A DNA stretch of 58,146 nt from Sphingomonas sp. (GTDB lineage: Bacteria; Pseudomonadota; Alphaproteobacteria; Sphingomonadales; Sphingomonadaceae). The translations under genes and the position numbers were made by a program. The notes beneath the pieces were generated by a model, which was not told the DNA's origin, ran no database searches, and saw only the letters and a list, made by a program, of their open reading frames with translations. The stretch covers positions 1 to 58,146 of the forward strand of contig NZ_JAIEPC010000031.1 in NCBI RefSeq assembly GCF_019749955.1, read 5' to 3'. Numbering within the stretch: position 1 is the first letter of the stretch; every line of letters begins with the position of its first letter. Shown in pieces: positions 9,467 to 18,968 of the stretch.

Positions 9467-12205
9467 TCAAAGCATCCCGTGGCAGTGCTTATACTTCTTG
9501 CCCGACCCGCACGGGCATGGCGCGTTGCGGCTCACCTGCCCTTCCCACGCCGCCGGATCGGCGCTCAGCCCATCGGCGGAAGCGGCCAGCGCGAGTGGCG
9601 CCGGGGCGAGCCGCGTCGTCACCAGTCCGAGCGATGCCGCGTCGAAATCGCGTGTATCATCCTCGCCGCTGAACGGGTCGAAATGCGTCGTCAGGAAATC
9701 GGGGAGTTCAGGCAGGTCGGTCGGCTGCTGGAACTGGAACTGCGCATGGCCGATCGTGCGCGTCACATCCTCGCGGATCAGCCCGAGCATGCGTTCGAAC
9801 AGCTGGAAGGCTTCCTGCTTATACTCATTGAGCGGCGTCTTCTGCGCATAAGCGCGCAGATGGACGACCTGGCGCAGCGCGTCGAGCGTCGCCAGATGCT
9901 CCTTCCAGTGGTGGTCGAGATTCTGGAGCAGGATCGACTTTTCGACCTGCGTCCAGGTATCGGGTTCGAGCCCCGCAGACTTTTCGGCAACATGCGTATC
10001 GGCAAGCTCGCGCACGCGATTTTCAACGATTTCGGGATCGATCGCGTCTTCCTTGAGCCAATCGGTGACCGGCGGCTCGATACCGAGCAGGGTCTGGGCA
10101 CGCTCGGCGAGCAGTTCGACATTCCATTGCTCGGGATAGCTGCCGACCGGGCACGCCTCGCCGACGATGGTGTTGACCGTTTCGGCGCGCATGTCGCTGA
10201 CGACGTCGCTCACCGCGTCGGCATCCATGATGTCGTTGCGCTGTTCGTAGATGACCTTGCGCTGGTCATTCATGACGTCATCATATTCGACGACCTGCTT
10301 GCGGATGTCGTAGTTGCGCGCCTCGACCTTTTTCTGCGCGGTCTCGATCGCCTTCGACAGCCATTTCGATCCGATCGCTTCGCCGTCAGCGATGTTCGAG
10401 CGCATCATCCGCGCGAACATCGTGTCGGGGCCGAAAATGCGCAGCAGATCGTCGTCGAGACAGAGATAGAAGCGCGACAGGCCGGGATCGCCCTGACGCC
10501 CAGAACGGCCGCGCAACTGGTTATCGATGCGACGGCTTTCGTGGCGCTCGGTGCCGAGCACGAACAGGCCGCCGGCTGCCAGCACGGCCTGCTTTTCGGC
10601 CGCGACTTCGACCTTGATCGCTTCGATCGCGGCATCGCGTTCTGCGCCTTCGGGCATTTCAGAGAGTTCGTCGTTGACGCGGAACTCGACGTTGCCGCCG
10701 AGCTGAATGTCGGTGCCGCGCCCGGCCATGTTGGTGGCGATCGTCACGGCCGATTTGCGGCCCGCCTGGGCCACGATATGCGCCTCGCGCTCATGCTGGC
10801 GGGCATTGAGCACTTCGTGCGCGACGCCTTCCTTGACGAGGAATTCGCTCAGCAGCTCGGACTTTTCGATCGAGACGGTGCCGACCAGCACGGGCTGGCC
10901 GCGTTCGGCGTGGTGCTTGATCTTCTTGGCAATCGCCGCGAATTTATCCTGCGTGTTCTTGTAGAATTCGTCTTCCTCATCGACGCGCTGGACGCCGACA
11001 TTGGTCGGAATCGTGACCACGTTCATCTTGTAGATGTCGAAAAATTCGGCCGCTTCGGTCGCCGCCGTGCCGGTCATGCCCGACAGCTTGGGATACATGC
11101 GGAAATAATTCTGGAAAGTGATCGAGGCCATCGTCTGGTTCTCGGGCTCGATATCGACGCCTTCCTTGGCTTCAACCGCCTGGTGTAGCCCTTCGGACCA
11201 GCGCCGCCCGTCCATCATGCGACCGGTGAATTCATCGATGATGATCACTTTGCCGTCCTTGACGATGTAATCAGTGTCGCGCTTGAACATGACATTGGCG
11301 CGCAGGGCCTGGTTCAGGTGATGAACGACCTGCGTGTTCTCGAAATCATAGAGGTTCGCGCCTTCGAGCAGCCCCGCATCCTCAAGCATCCGCTCGGCCT
11401 TTTCGGTGCCGTCTTCGGTCAGGATGATCGAACGCTGCTTTTCGTCAAACTCATAATCCTTGGGGACGAGCTGCTTCACGATGGCGTCGACGCGCAGATA
11501 CAGGTCGGTCTTGTCGTCGGTCGGCCCCGAGATGATCAGCGGCGTGCGCGCTTCGTCGATCAGGATCGAATCGACTTCGTCGACAATCGCGAAGTTGAAC
11601 CTGCGCTGGACCATGCTTTCACGATCGTACTTCATGTTATCGCGCAGATAATCGAAGCCAAATTCGTTGTTGGTGCCGTAGGTGATGTCTGAGTGGTATG
11701 CCGTGCGGCGCTCCTGCTCGTTCAGGTTCGGGATGATCGTCCCGACCGTCATGCCAAGGAAACGATAGACCTGCCCCATCCACTCGGCATCGCGCGCGGC
11801 GAGATAGTCGTTGACGGTCACGACATGAACGCCGGTGCCGGGCAGCGCATTGAGATAGGTCGCGAGTGTGGCGACGAGCGTCTTGCCTTCGCCGGTGCGC
11901 ATTTCAGCGATTTCGCCGCGGTGGAGCACGATACCGCCGACAAGCTGAACGTCATAATGCCGCTGGCCGAGCACGCGCCGCGCGGCTTCGCGCACGGTGG
12001 CGAAAGCTTCGGGGAGGAGCGCGTCGAGCGTCTCGCCCTCAGCCAGCTGCGCGCGGAACTTGGCGGTCTGCGCGGCGAGATCGTCGTCGCTCAGCAGTTG
12101 AATTTCGGGCTCGAGCGCATTGATCTTGTTGACGATCGGGCGGAGCGATTTGACGTAACGGTCGTTCGACGAGCCGAACAAAGTGCGGGCGATGGTGCCA
12201 AGCAT
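9467..12205 (-). CDS. secA: Preprotein translocase subunit SecA
   Basis: ATPase motor that pushes unfolded preproteins through SecYEG. The 912-residue length is typical. Walker A (MRTGEGKT) is at about 102-109 and the DEAD-like [14 protein letters not shown] follows. The preprotein cross-linking domain, helicase domain 2 ([15 protein letters not shown]) and helical scaffold are in order. The C-terminal zinc/SecB-binding motif ([14 protein letters not shown]) is complete. AGGATCA precedes the ATG. It is preceded on the same strand by a small secreted protein and the TonB-C gene. Confidence 0.99.
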   Translation of the reverse strand: MLGTIARTLFGSSNDRYVKSLRPIVNKINALEPEIQLLSDDDLAAQTAKFRAQLAEGETLDALLPEAFATVREAARRVLGQRHYDVQLVGGIVLHRGEIAEMRTGEGKTLVATLATYLNALPGTGVHVVTVNDYLAARDAEWMGQVYRFLGMTVGTIIPNLNEQERRTAYHSDITYGTNNEFGFDYLRDNMKYDRESMVQRRFNFAIVDEVDSILIDEARTPLIISGPTDDKTDLYLRVDAIVKQLVPKDYEFDEKQRSIILTEDGTEKAERMLEDAGLLEGANLYDFENTQVVHHLNQALRANVMFKRDTDYIVKDGKVIIIDEFTGRMMDGRRWSEGLHQAVEAKEGVDIEPENQTMASITFQNYFRMYPKLSGMTGTAATEAAEFFDIYKMNVVTIPTNVGVQRVDEEDEFYKNTQDKFAAIAKKIKHHAERGQPVLVGTVSIEKSELLSEFLVKEGVAHEVLNARQHEREAHIVAQAGRKSAVTIATNMAGRGTDIQLGGNVEFRVNDELSEMPEGAERDAAIEAIKVEVAAEKQAVLAAGGLFVLGTERHESRRIDNQLRGRSGRQGDPGLSRFYLCLDDDLLRIFGPDTMFARMMRSNIADGEAIGSKWLSKAIETAQKKVEARNYDIRKQVVEYDDVMNDQRKVIYEQRNDIMDADAVSDVVSDMRAETVNTIVGEACPVGSYPEQWNVELLAERAQTLLGIEPPVTDWLKEDAIDPEIVENRVRELADTHVAEKSAGLEPDTWTQVEKSILLQNLDHHWKEHLATLDALRQVVHLRAYAQKTPLNEYKQEAFQLFERMLGLIREDVTRTIGHAQFQFQQPTDLPELPDFLTTHFDPFSGEDDTRDFDAASLGLVTTRLAPAPLALAASADGLSADPAAWEGQVSRNAPCPCGSGKKYKHCHGML

Positions 12206-12304
12206 GAGGTGATCCTGAAATATGAATATGCGCGTCGCGCTTTGGCGCGGTGCGGGAAAAAGACGGGAGAGTTGGGCGGCGAAAGCCCGCCCGACGCGGA
12301 AACG

Positions 12305-12559
12305 CTATTCGCGGCGGCGGCGCGCGAAAATCGGTTCGACAGCGGCGAGGATGATCGCCGTGGCGCGGGGCGCGGTCGCGGTCTGCAGGCGCGTTGGCAG
12401 TGCCTGGACGGGGCGCAGGTGCTGGATGGGCGCTACCCGCGCGACCGCCACATCGCCGACGATCCGCGCCGCCAATGCTTGCGGCGCGACGGGTCGTACA
12501 GCGCCGCCCACGCCCGAAAGCGCAGAGAGCAACGCCGAAAGAAGCAGCAACAGGTTCAT
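12305..12559 (-). CDS. Small putative secreted protein upstream of secA
   Basis: An 84-residue frame starting MNLLLLLSALLSALSGVGGA, a plausible signal peptide or anchor. An Ala/Val/Arg-rich segment follows (VAPQALAARIV, VAPIQHLRPV) and the tail is arginine-rich. No domain is recognised. There is no convincing ribosome binding site, so this is a candidate gene only. It is supported by the hydrophobic N terminus, same-strand position between the TonB-C gene and secA, and the absence of any better frame in the gap. Confidence 0.42.
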   Translation of the reverse strand: MNLLLLLSALLSALSGVGGAVRPVAPQALAARIVGDVAVARVAPIQHLRPVQALPTRLQTATAPRATAIILAAVEPIFARRRRE

Positions 12560-12654
12560 GACACGCCGATGACTAACACGCGTGCGACATAAGCATTGCC
12601 AACGCGAACGTCCAACCGAAATCCCATTTGTCAGCGCTCAAGCCTCGCGCAGGC

Positions 12655-13185
12655 TCACTCATCACCCGCCGCAGCGCCTTGGGCGAGCTTCCAGCGCATC
12701 GTTGAGCGCCATGACTTGGCGACCGGCTTGCCCGCCGCATCGCGCCCCGCCCGGAAGCGACCGTTGATGATGGCCTGCGTGCACGTTGCCGAATCGAGCA
12801 GATCAGAGCCGCTCCCCTCGATCACATGGCACTGCGTGATCCGGCCGAGCGCATCGATGTCGAGTGCGAAGACGACGCGCCCCTCGAGCCCGAGCGTGCG
12901 TGCTTGGGGTGGATAGGAATCGGCGGGGAACCAGTCGGCGATATTGCCGATCGGCTCGGGATCCGTGCCCGACGGTGCGGGCGCTGGCGGCGGCGCTGGT
13001 GCAGCGGTCGCTGTTGCAGGCTTTGGCGCGGGGGTCACTGGCGATTTAACGGCCGGTTTCGTGCGGGTCTTGCGCGGGGGTTCGGCATTTGCGGGATAGG
13101 ATATTGCGAGCGCGGCCAGCCCCAGCGCGGCCGCGCTCAACATCGTCTTGCGTTCGACTGCTGCCACTCTAACAACCCCGTTCAT
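12655..13185 (-). CDS. Periplasmic TonB C-terminal domain protein
   Basis: About 176 residues from the ATG at 13185 (GTG at 13191 and ATG at 13143 are alternatives). The hydrophobic N terminus ends in SYPANA-EP, which looks like a cleavable signal rather than the usual TonB membrane anchor. A Pro/Ala/Lys-rich linker follows, and then a TonB C-terminal fold (YPPQARTLGLEGRVVFALDI, ITQCHVIEGSG) with two cysteines about 19 residues apart. Without ExbB/ExbD nearby it may be a structural or signalling TonB-like protein rather than an energy transducer. Divergent from argJ with about 38 bases between starts. Confidence 0.82.
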   Translation of the reverse strand: MNGVVRVAAVERKTMLSAAALGLAALAISYPANAEPPRKTRTKPAVKSPVTPAPKPATATAAPAPPPAPAPSGTDPEPIGNIADWFPADSYPPQARTLGLEGRVVFALDIDALGRITQCHVIEGSGSDLLDSATCTQAIINGRFRAGRDAAGKPVAKSWRSTMRWKLAQGAAAGDE

Positions 13186-13223
13186 TGCCACCCATTGATC
13201 CCTCTAACCCAGAGCCAACCCGC

Positions 13224-14450
13224 ATGTCATCCTCCCCGTCCCCGCTGGCGCGTCCCTTCCCTGCACTGCCGCCCGTCTCAGGGGTCACGCTGCATGTCGC
13301 GCGGGCGCAGTACAAGACTTGGGATCGCTGCGACCTGACCTTTGTCGCGCTCGATGCCGGGACCAGTGTCGCAGGGGTGCTGACCCAGAGCCGCTGCCCT
13401 TCGCCTGAAGTCGACTGGTGCCGGAAAGCATTGGTACTGGGCGAAGCGCGCGCGCTGGTGGTCAACGCTGGCAATGCCAATGCCTTTACCGGGCATCGCG
13501 GGATCGCGGCGGTCGAGGCAATTGCCGGACGCGTGGCGCAGCATCTCGGTTGCCAGCTCTCTGACGTGTTTGTGGCGTCCACCGGGGTGATCGGCGTGCC
13601 GCTGCCGATCGACAAGGCCGAAGCTGGGCTCGACGCCGCCTTTGCCGCGCCGTCGTGCGATTGGGCCGAAGCAACGGCGGCGATCGGCACGACCGACACT
13701 TTTCCCAAGGCGGCGATGACGCAGGCCGTCGTCGATGGCCGCACGGTGGCGCTGGTGGGCATCATCAAGGGGTCCGGCATGGTCGCGCCCGACATGGCGA
13801 CGATGCTCGGCTTCATCTTCACCGATGCGGCGATCGCGCCGGGCTATTTGCAGGCGGCGCTGTCGGCTGCCAATCGCACGAGCTTCTCATGCATCACCGT
13901 CGACAGCGACACCTCGACCAGCGACACGGTGCTGGCGTTTGCCACGGGCAAAGCCGGTAATGCAGCGCTCGCGAGCGACGATGATGCGGGCGCTGATGCC
14001 TTCCGCGCCGCGCTCAATGAGCTCTGCTTGAAGCTCGCGCATCTGGTGGTGCGCGACGGCGAAGGCGCGACCAAGTTCATCTGCATCGACGTGACCGGCG
14101 CCGAATCGGACCGCTCGGCGCATCGGATCGGGCTGTCGATCGCCAATTCGCCGCTGGTGAAGACCGCGATTGCGGGGCAGGACGCCAATTGGGGCCGCGT
14201 GGTGATGGCCGTGGGCAAGGCGGGCGAACCGGCAGACCGCGATAAGCTGGCGATTCGCTTCGGGGAGACCCAAGTCGCCGCGAACGGCCTCGCCGTTATC
14301 GGCTATGACGAAGCGCCGGTCGCCGCACATCTCAAGGGTGACGAGATCGAGATCGGCGTCGACCTAGGCCTCGGGTCAGGCCGAGCGACCCTTTGGACGT
14401 GCGACCTGACGCATGGCTATATCAGCATCAATGCCGATTACCGGAGCTGA
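13224..14450 (+). CDS. argJ: Bifunctional ornithine acetyltransferase/N-acetylglutamate synthase
   Basis: Cyclic arginine-biosynthesis enzyme that moves the acetyl group from N-acetylornithine to glutamate. Residues typical of the family are present: KGSGMVAPDMATMLGF contains the threonine at which the precursor self-cleaves into alpha and beta chains, and SCITVDSDTSTSDTV follows. The C terminus [12 protein letters not shown] is the standard ending. I chose the ATG at 13224 (408 residues) because the longer frame from 13185 overlaps the divergent gene's start and adds non-conserved sequence. The last 71 bases recur at 15051-15121. Confidence 0.97.
   Translation: MSSSPSPLARPFPALPPVSGVTLHVARAQYKTWDRCDLTFVALDAGTSVAGVLTQSRCPSPEVDWCRKALVLGEARALVVNAGNANAFTGHRGIAAVEAIAGRVAQHLGCQLSDVFVASTGVIGVPLPIDKAEAGLDAAFAAPSCDWAEATAAIGTTDTFPKAAMTQAVVDGRTVALVGIIKGSGMVAPDMATMLGFIFTDAAIAPGYLQAALSAANRTSFSCITVDSDTSTSDTVLAFATGKAGNAALASDDDAGADAFRAALNELCLKLAHLVVRDGEGATKFICIDVTGAESDRSAHRIGLSIANSPLVKTAIAGQDANWGRVVMAVGKAGEPADRDKLAIRFGETQVAANGLAVIGYDEAPVAAHLKGDEIEIGVDLGLGSGRATLWTCDLTHGYISINADYRS
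14376..14446 (+). repeat. argJ 3'-end direct repeat, copy A (functional gene end)
   Basis: The last 71 bases of argJ before the final serine and stop codons, matched by 15051-15121 at 69 of 71 positions. See the remnant at 15051. Confidence 0.93.
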
Positions 14451-14962
14451 TCCGCCGCACCGTCTTCCGGCTCATCCGCCAGCGATTTTGGCGTACGCTG
14501 GGCATAATCGAACACCGCCAGCTGCTTGCGCAGCGGTGATGCGCGGACGCCATCGGCGGCGAGCAATTCTGCCTGCCGCGCCATGCCACCTGGATATTTC
14601 GGGTTGAGCAGACCACCTTTTTTGAGCACCCGCCACCACGGAGTCAGCGCGTCGGGCGGTACGCCCATGTCGCGCCGTTCCTCGGCAGCCCGCGCGCACA
14701 TGTTGAGGAAGATCGCGGTCGAGACTGGACAGGCGACCGCCACCCGATGCCGCTGCGCAATCGCGCGCCGCAGATCGTTGAGCGTGGCCACCTCGCCGCA
14801 GGCTATGCGACGGACGAAATCGTCTACCTCCATCGGCGACGATACCACCATCGCGCCACCATCCGCCTCGCGGTAGCCCGGGGCGCCGGGCGGGATCATC
14901 TGGACAATATGCGGGACGCGCCCACCGTTCAGATGATCAAGCGCCGATTTGCGATTTGCCAT
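14438..14962 (-). CDS. Alkyltransferase-like (MGMT-fold) protein
   Basis: Encodes 174 residues. The pattern MVVSSPMEVDDFVRRIACGEVATLNDLRRAIAQRH...ACPVSTAIF, then LTPWWRVLKKGGLLNPKYPGG, resembles the helix-turn-helix DNA-binding half of O6-alkylguanine-DNA methyltransferase found in alkyltransferase-like (ATL) proteins. The PCHR acceptor-cysteine motif is absent; CPVS stands in this region. It may therefore bind or flip damaged bases rather than repair them directly. AGGGAGG lies 4 bases before the ATG. It overlaps the argJ 3' end on the opposite strand by 13 bases and is bracketed by the duplicated argJ tail. Confidence 0.75.
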   Translation of the reverse strand: MANRKSALDHLNGGRVPHIVQMIPPGAPGYREADGGAMVVSSPMEVDDFVRRIACGEVATLNDLRRAIAQRHRVAVACPVSTAIFLNMCARAAEERRDMGVPPDALTPWWRVLKKGGLLNPKYPGGMARQAELLAADGVRASPLRKQLAVFDYAQRTPKSLADEPEDGAADQLR

Positions 14963-15050
14963 AACGCCTCCCTGACTGACGGCCGCATTTATGCAACCGC
15001 CAGTCGATCAGGAGAATAAGGCTTGTTTGCGCTCGTTTCGTTCCGCCGGC

Positions 15051-15125
15051 TCAGGCCGCGCGACCCTTTGGACGTGCGACCTGACGCATGGCTATATCAG
15101 CATCAACGCCGATTACCGGAGTTAA
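15051..15125 (+). pseudogene. argJ: Remnant of argJ 3' end, downstream of trxA stop
   Basis: A second copy of the terminal 25 codons of argJ, including its stop. Compared with the intact gene it differs only at CGA/CGC, AAT/AAC, AGC/AGT and TGA/TAA, all synonymous. Nothing upstream of about 15049 resembles argJ, so it cannot be expressed as a gene. Its TAA overlaps the trxA TAA on the other strand, suggesting that argJ and trxA were once convergent neighbours before about 675 bases carrying the ATL-like gene came between them. Confidence 0.9.
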
Positions 15126-15469
15126 GCCCGGTCAGCGATGGCCTTCGATCCAAGATTGCCCTCGATCCATGCCTTGATCTGGCTCTTCGGTGCCGCGCGG
15201 CTGAAGCGCGCAACTTCCTCGCCGCCGCGGAACAGCACGAGGTTGGGGATCGTGCGGATGCCGTACTTGGTCGCCGCGTCAGGCGCGTCGTCGAGATTGG
15301 CCTTGGTGATCGTCAGCTGATCGGCGAGCTCGTCCGAAATTTCTTCTAGGCTCGGGCCGATCACTTTGCACGGGCCGCACCATTCGGCCCAGAAATCGAC
15401 GAGGACGGGCTTGTCGGCCTTGAGCACGTCGGCGTCGAAGCTGGTGTCGGTGATCGCGATGGTTGCCAT
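15122..15469 (-). CDS. trxA: Thioredoxin
   Basis: Cytoplasmic dithiol-disulfide reductant. The 115-residue protein has the active site WCGPC at residues 30-34 and the cis-proline in [10 protein letters not shown]. It has a short C-terminal extension beyond the usual 105-108 residues ([10 protein letters not shown]). GGAG lies 8 bases upstream of the ATG. It lies 64 bases downstream of addA, in the same orientation as the divL-addA operon, but a perfect palindrome in that gap could separate its expression. Confidence 0.98.
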   Translation of the reverse strand: MATIAITDTSFDADVLKADKPVLVDFWAEWCGPCKVIGPSLEEISDELADQLTITKANLDDAPDAATKYGIRTIPNLVLFRGGEEVARFSRAAPKSQIKAWIEGNLGSKAIADRA

Positions 15470-15485
15470 TTCATATACTCCTGTT

Positions 15486-15500
15486 CGGGTGTGACACCCG
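15486..15500. promoter_or_regulatory. Perfect 15-base palindrome upstream of trxA
   Basis: CGGGTGT-G-ACACCCG lies 16 bases before the trxA ATG. It could be an operator or a small hairpin in the addA-trxA message. I know of no regulator with this exact site, so the role is inferred from symmetry and position only. Confidence 0.45.
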
Positions 15501-15533
15501 TTACGCTCAATCTAGGAGCATGGTTACAGGCGC

Positions 15534-18500
15534 TCAAGCGTCCGGTTGCAAGCTTTGCTCAGGCGCACCCAAGCCGGGCTTGTGCACCGCCAGCAGCGCG
15601 TCGGGCAGCGCGAACAATATCGGTCCGGCGGTGTAAAGCAACGCGGCGCCCACCGCGCGATCGGGGAAGATAACGCGCAGTGCCGCGACATAGGCCGCCA
15701 TCTGGCGCAAGTGATAGTCGGGCACATCGTCAAGCGTCGCGGGTGCGCGGCGACCCGTCTTGAAATCGATCACCCGCACGCGGTCGGGCAATACAAGCAG
15801 CCGATCGACCGTCCCCGATACGACCACACCTTCTTCGATCACGGCGGCGATCGGCGCTTCGGCGAGTGCATCGGCACCAAACAGATCGGCAAAGCGCGGA
15901 TCGTCGAGCACACGCAGCACATCGCCAATGATTCCTGAGCGCGTCGACGCGTCGGCAACGCCACTTGCGTTTGCCAGCCAGCGATCCGCGGCAACGGCCC
16001 GCGCGGTGGGCTCAATCGCAGGCAGCCGCTCCAGCAAGGCATGGATCAGCCTGCCGCGCTCGGCGGCGGCCCTCAGCGCTGGCGTCGGCGGCGGATCGCT
16101 CACCGCATCGTCGCCCAGCGCTGAGGGCGCGAGCGGACGTGGCGGACGTGCCTCGACGGGAGCAGGCGCGCGCGCCCAGTCGGGCACGGGTTCGGGCGGA
16201 AGCGGATCACTGCGCGCAGCCTTTGACGGTGCGATCGGCTTGGACAGCGTCGTGCCGTGAAACTCGCGCTCCCCCTCACCGGCCACGCCAAGCGCGGTAA
16301 AGGCCTTGTCGGCAGCGGCATACCAGCTTGCGGCGGGCGGCACGCCTTGCGCGCGCGGGCCGAGCGCACCAGCGATCACCAGCCGCTCTTCGGCGCGCGT
16401 CGCGGCGACGTAGAACAATCGCCAATGTTCCTGCAATTCGCGCGCGGCTGCCTGTTCGAGCACTTCATCAAGCGGCCCGCCGCGTTCAGCGGCCTTGGGT
16501 CGGAAGATGGGCAGCGGATCGTCCTGCTCCTCGGGGGTCCAGCGTAGCAGCGAACGCGGCGCGCTGCCCGGATCGACGCAGGCATCGGCGAGCAGCACCA
16601 GCGGCGCCTGCAACCCCTTGGCACCGTGGACGGTCATCACCCGCACGGCATCGAGCGGCGCGGAAGGGTCGCGCACGATCTCGACTTCGCCGCGATCGAA
16701 CCAGTCGAGGAAGGCCTGGAGCGACGGCGTCGCACGGCTTTCGAATTCGAGCGCGGCGCTCAGCAACTCCTCTATCGGGTCGCGCGCTTCGGCGCCAAGG
16801 CGGCGGATCAGCTTGCGGCGGCCGTCGAGCGGCCCCGACAGCAGATGTTCGAGCAGCTGATAGGGCGTCGCCAGATCGGCGCGCCCGAGCAGGTCAAACA
16901 GCGGCGCTAGTCTTTCAGCGTCGACATGCGCGCGCAAATGACGCCACAGGCTGGTGGCGCGCGGCACCGATGCCGCCAGTAATTCATCCTGTGTCCAGCC
17001 GAGCAGCGGCGACACCAGCAGACTCGCGAGCGAGAGATCATCGTCGGGCTGGAGCGCGAAGCGGATCGCCGCGAGCAGATCGCGCACCGCCAAGGGCGCG
17101 TTGAGCCGCAGCCGGTCAACCCCCGCCACTGGCACGCCTTCGGCATAGAGCCGCGCGACGATCAACGCCGCGAGCTCGCCGCGCCGCTTGACGAGGATCA
17201 TCACATCCTCGGGCCGCAGCGCCCTCCCCTGCGACTCAAGCATCAGCGGATCGGCGGGGTCGAGCCACGCCTTGATCTGGCGCGCAATCTTGGTCGCGAG
17301 CGCGCGGGTGGCGTCGCCGATCCATTCTTCCTCATCGGCGTCGCTTGCGCCTGCGGTCACCGGCGGCCAGAGCGTCACTGATCCCGGGCCCGGGACTTCG
17401 CTGGCGTGGGCCGACAGGTCTTCGACACCAAGCCCCGGCGCGTCGATGCGAGTAACGGCTGCATCGACGAATTCGAGCACCGGCCGCGTCGAGCGGAAGC
17501 TGTGGGTGAGCGACAGGCGATTGAAGCGCGTGCCCTGGTCGGCTTCCTCGTCGCGGCCCTGCTTGGCCTTGGTCCCGAAATATTGCTCGGCGGCGGCGAA
17601 GAAAATCGGGTCGGTGCCCTGAAAGCCGAAGATCGCCTGTTTATAGTCGCCGACGACGAACAGCGTGCGCGCCGTGTCTCCCCGCGTCCCCTCGCCCGCG
17701 AAAAATTCATTCGCAAGTGCCCGGACGATCCGCCACTGGCGCGGGTTGGTGTCCTGCGCTTCGTCGACCAGGACATGCTCGGTCGCGAGATCGAGCTTGT
17801 AGCGCACCCAATCGCCCATCCCCGGCTGTTCGAGCAAGGCGACGGTCGCGCGGATCAGATCGTCGAAATCGGCGACGCCAAGGCGGCGCTTGGCCTGCGC
17901 ATAGGCATCGGCATAGGCGCGCCCTGCCTCCAACCCGCGCGCGAGAAGGTCGGCATAGGCGGCGCGCTGGACGAGCCCGAGCAGCTCGGTGCAGCGTGTG
18001 GCAACCTCGATCGCGATGTCGGCGTAGTCGGGGTCAGCCGCTAGCAGTTTGGGGGAGTATTTGCGTGGCTCGCCCGCTTGGGTGAAGCCGATCCCTGCGA
18101 GATCGCCGAGCATCGTCGCGCGCATCGCGGGGGTCGCTTCGATCCAGCATTCGGCGATGTCGGCGTGGTTGCCGCCGGTCGCAGTGCCCCAGGCGCGGTT
18201 GGCCGCTGCGAGGCGGTGCACAGCGTCGACATCGAATTCATCATCGCTGCAAGCCTCAACCAGCAGGTCGTCGATATCGCCCATCGGCAAATCGAGCTGG
18301 CGGCGGACAAAAGGTGCAATCCCGCTCGGCAATGCCGCCAGCGCACCGGGTGCGCGCGCGCAAGCGTGGAGGAAATCCTCGGCACCGCCTTCGCCCAACC
18401 GCAGGCTGAGCGCGCCAATCGCGTCGATGATGCTGAGCCGCCCGTCGCGCTCGGCCTCGACCAGCAAGTCGGCGAGCGTCTCGCGCATCAGCACCGCTTC

Positions 18501-18968
18501 CTCGCGCCCCTCAATTGGGCGGAAGCCGGGGACGAGGCCCGCTTCGATCGGGAAGCCCGCAAGCAGCCCCTGACAGAAGCCGTGGATCGTCGAAATGCGA
18601 ATCCCGCCTCCGGGCGAATCGAGCAGCTTGGCGAACAAGGTGCGTGCCTGCGCGCGCAGTTCGGGCGTCGGCGACTCGCCGAGCGCGGCGAGATCATTGC
18701 CCAGCTGGTCGTCGCGCATGCGCACCCACGCCGCCAACCGCGCGGTGATCCGCCCGGCCATTTCAGCGGCGCCCGCCTTGGTGAAGGTCAGGCAGAGGAT
18801 CGCCGACGGATCGGTCCCGCGCAGAAGCAAGCGGAATACGCGTGCGGCAAGGACCTGCGTCTTGCCCGTCCCCGCTGACGCGGACAACCAGACATGCTCG
18901 TCAGGCGTGCTCGCGCGCGCCTGCGCACCGAGGAGTTTAGGGAGCGCCTTATGCTCAGCCACGGCCAT
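15534..18968 (-). CDS. addA: Double-strand break repair helicase-nuclease AddA
   Basis: UvrD-family helicase and RecB-type nuclease subunit of AddAB, which resects DNA ends for RecA loading. The 1144-residue protein has Walker A (SASAGTGKT, about 29-37), VLVDEAQDTNPRQWR, and motif VMTVHGAKGLQAPLVLLAD. The C-terminal nuclease motif VIDFKTGRR carries the D and K of the PD-(D/E)XK fold. Its ATG overlaps the addB stop by 14 bases, so the two subunits are coupled. It is the last repair gene of the divL operon. Confidence 0.97.
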   Translation of the reverse strand: MAVAEHKALPKLLGAQARASTPDEHVWLSASAGTGKTQVLAARVFRLLLRGTDPSAILCLTFTKAGAAEMAGRITARLAAWVRMRDDQLGNDLAALGESPTPELRAQARTLFAKLLDSPGGGIRISTIHGFCQGLLAGFPIEAGLVPGFRPIEGREEAVLMRETLADLLVEAERDGRLSIIDAIGALSLRLGEGGAEDFLHACARAPGALAALPSGIAPFVRRQLDLPMGDIDDLLVEACSDDEFDVDAVHRLAAANRAWGTATGGNHADIAECWIEATPAMRATMLGDLAGIGFTQAGEPRKYSPKLLAADPDYADIAIEVATRCTELLGLVQRAAYADLLARGLEAGRAYADAYAQAKRRLGVADFDDLIRATVALLEQPGMGDWVRYKLDLATEHVLVDEAQDTNPRQWRIVRALANEFFAGEGTRGDTARTLFVVGDYKQAIFGFQGTDPIFFAAAEQYFGTKAKQGRDEEADQGTRFNRLSLTHSFRSTRPVLEFVDAAVTRIDAPGLGVEDLSAHASEVPGPGSVTLWPPVTAGASDADEEEWIGDATRALATKIARQIKAWLDPADPLMLESQGRALRPEDVMILVKRRGELAALIVARLYAEGVPVAGVDRLRLNAPLAVRDLLAAIRFALQPDDDLSLASLLVSPLLGWTQDELLAASVPRATSLWRHLRAHVDAERLAPLFDLLGRADLATPYQLLEHLLSGPLDGRRKLIRRLGAEARDPIEELLSAALEFESRATPSLQAFLDWFDRGEVEIVRDPSAPLDAVRVMTVHGAKGLQAPLVLLADACVDPGSAPRSLLRWTPEEQDDPLPIFRPKAAERGGPLDEVLEQAAARELQEHWRLFYVAATRAEERLVIAGALGPRAQGVPPAASWYAAADKAFTALGVAGEGEREFHGTTLSKPIAPSKAARSDPLPPEPVPDWARAPAPVEARPPRPLAPSALGDDAVSDPPPTPALRAAAERGRLIHALLERLPAIEPTARAVAADRWLANASGVADASTRSGIIGDVLRVLDDPRFADLFGADALAEAPIAAVIEEGVVVSGTVDRLLVLPDRVRVIDFKTGRRAPATLDDVPDYHLRQMAAYVAALRVIFPDRAVGAALLYTAGPILFALPDALLAVHKPGLGAPEQSLQPDA

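Noticed and set aside
8678..11188. 836-residue open frame on the plus strand
   Set aside because: Antisense to secA and the M48 operon, with no domain and no ribosome binding site.
14963..15050. EcfG promoter for the ATL-like gene (GGAAC on the minus strand near 15044)
   Set aside because: No CGTT at 16-17 bases from it.
15023..15349. 108-residue plus-strand frame across the argJ remnant and trxA
   Set aside because: It reads the argJ tail in a different frame from argJ and continues antisense to trxA, so it is not a gene.
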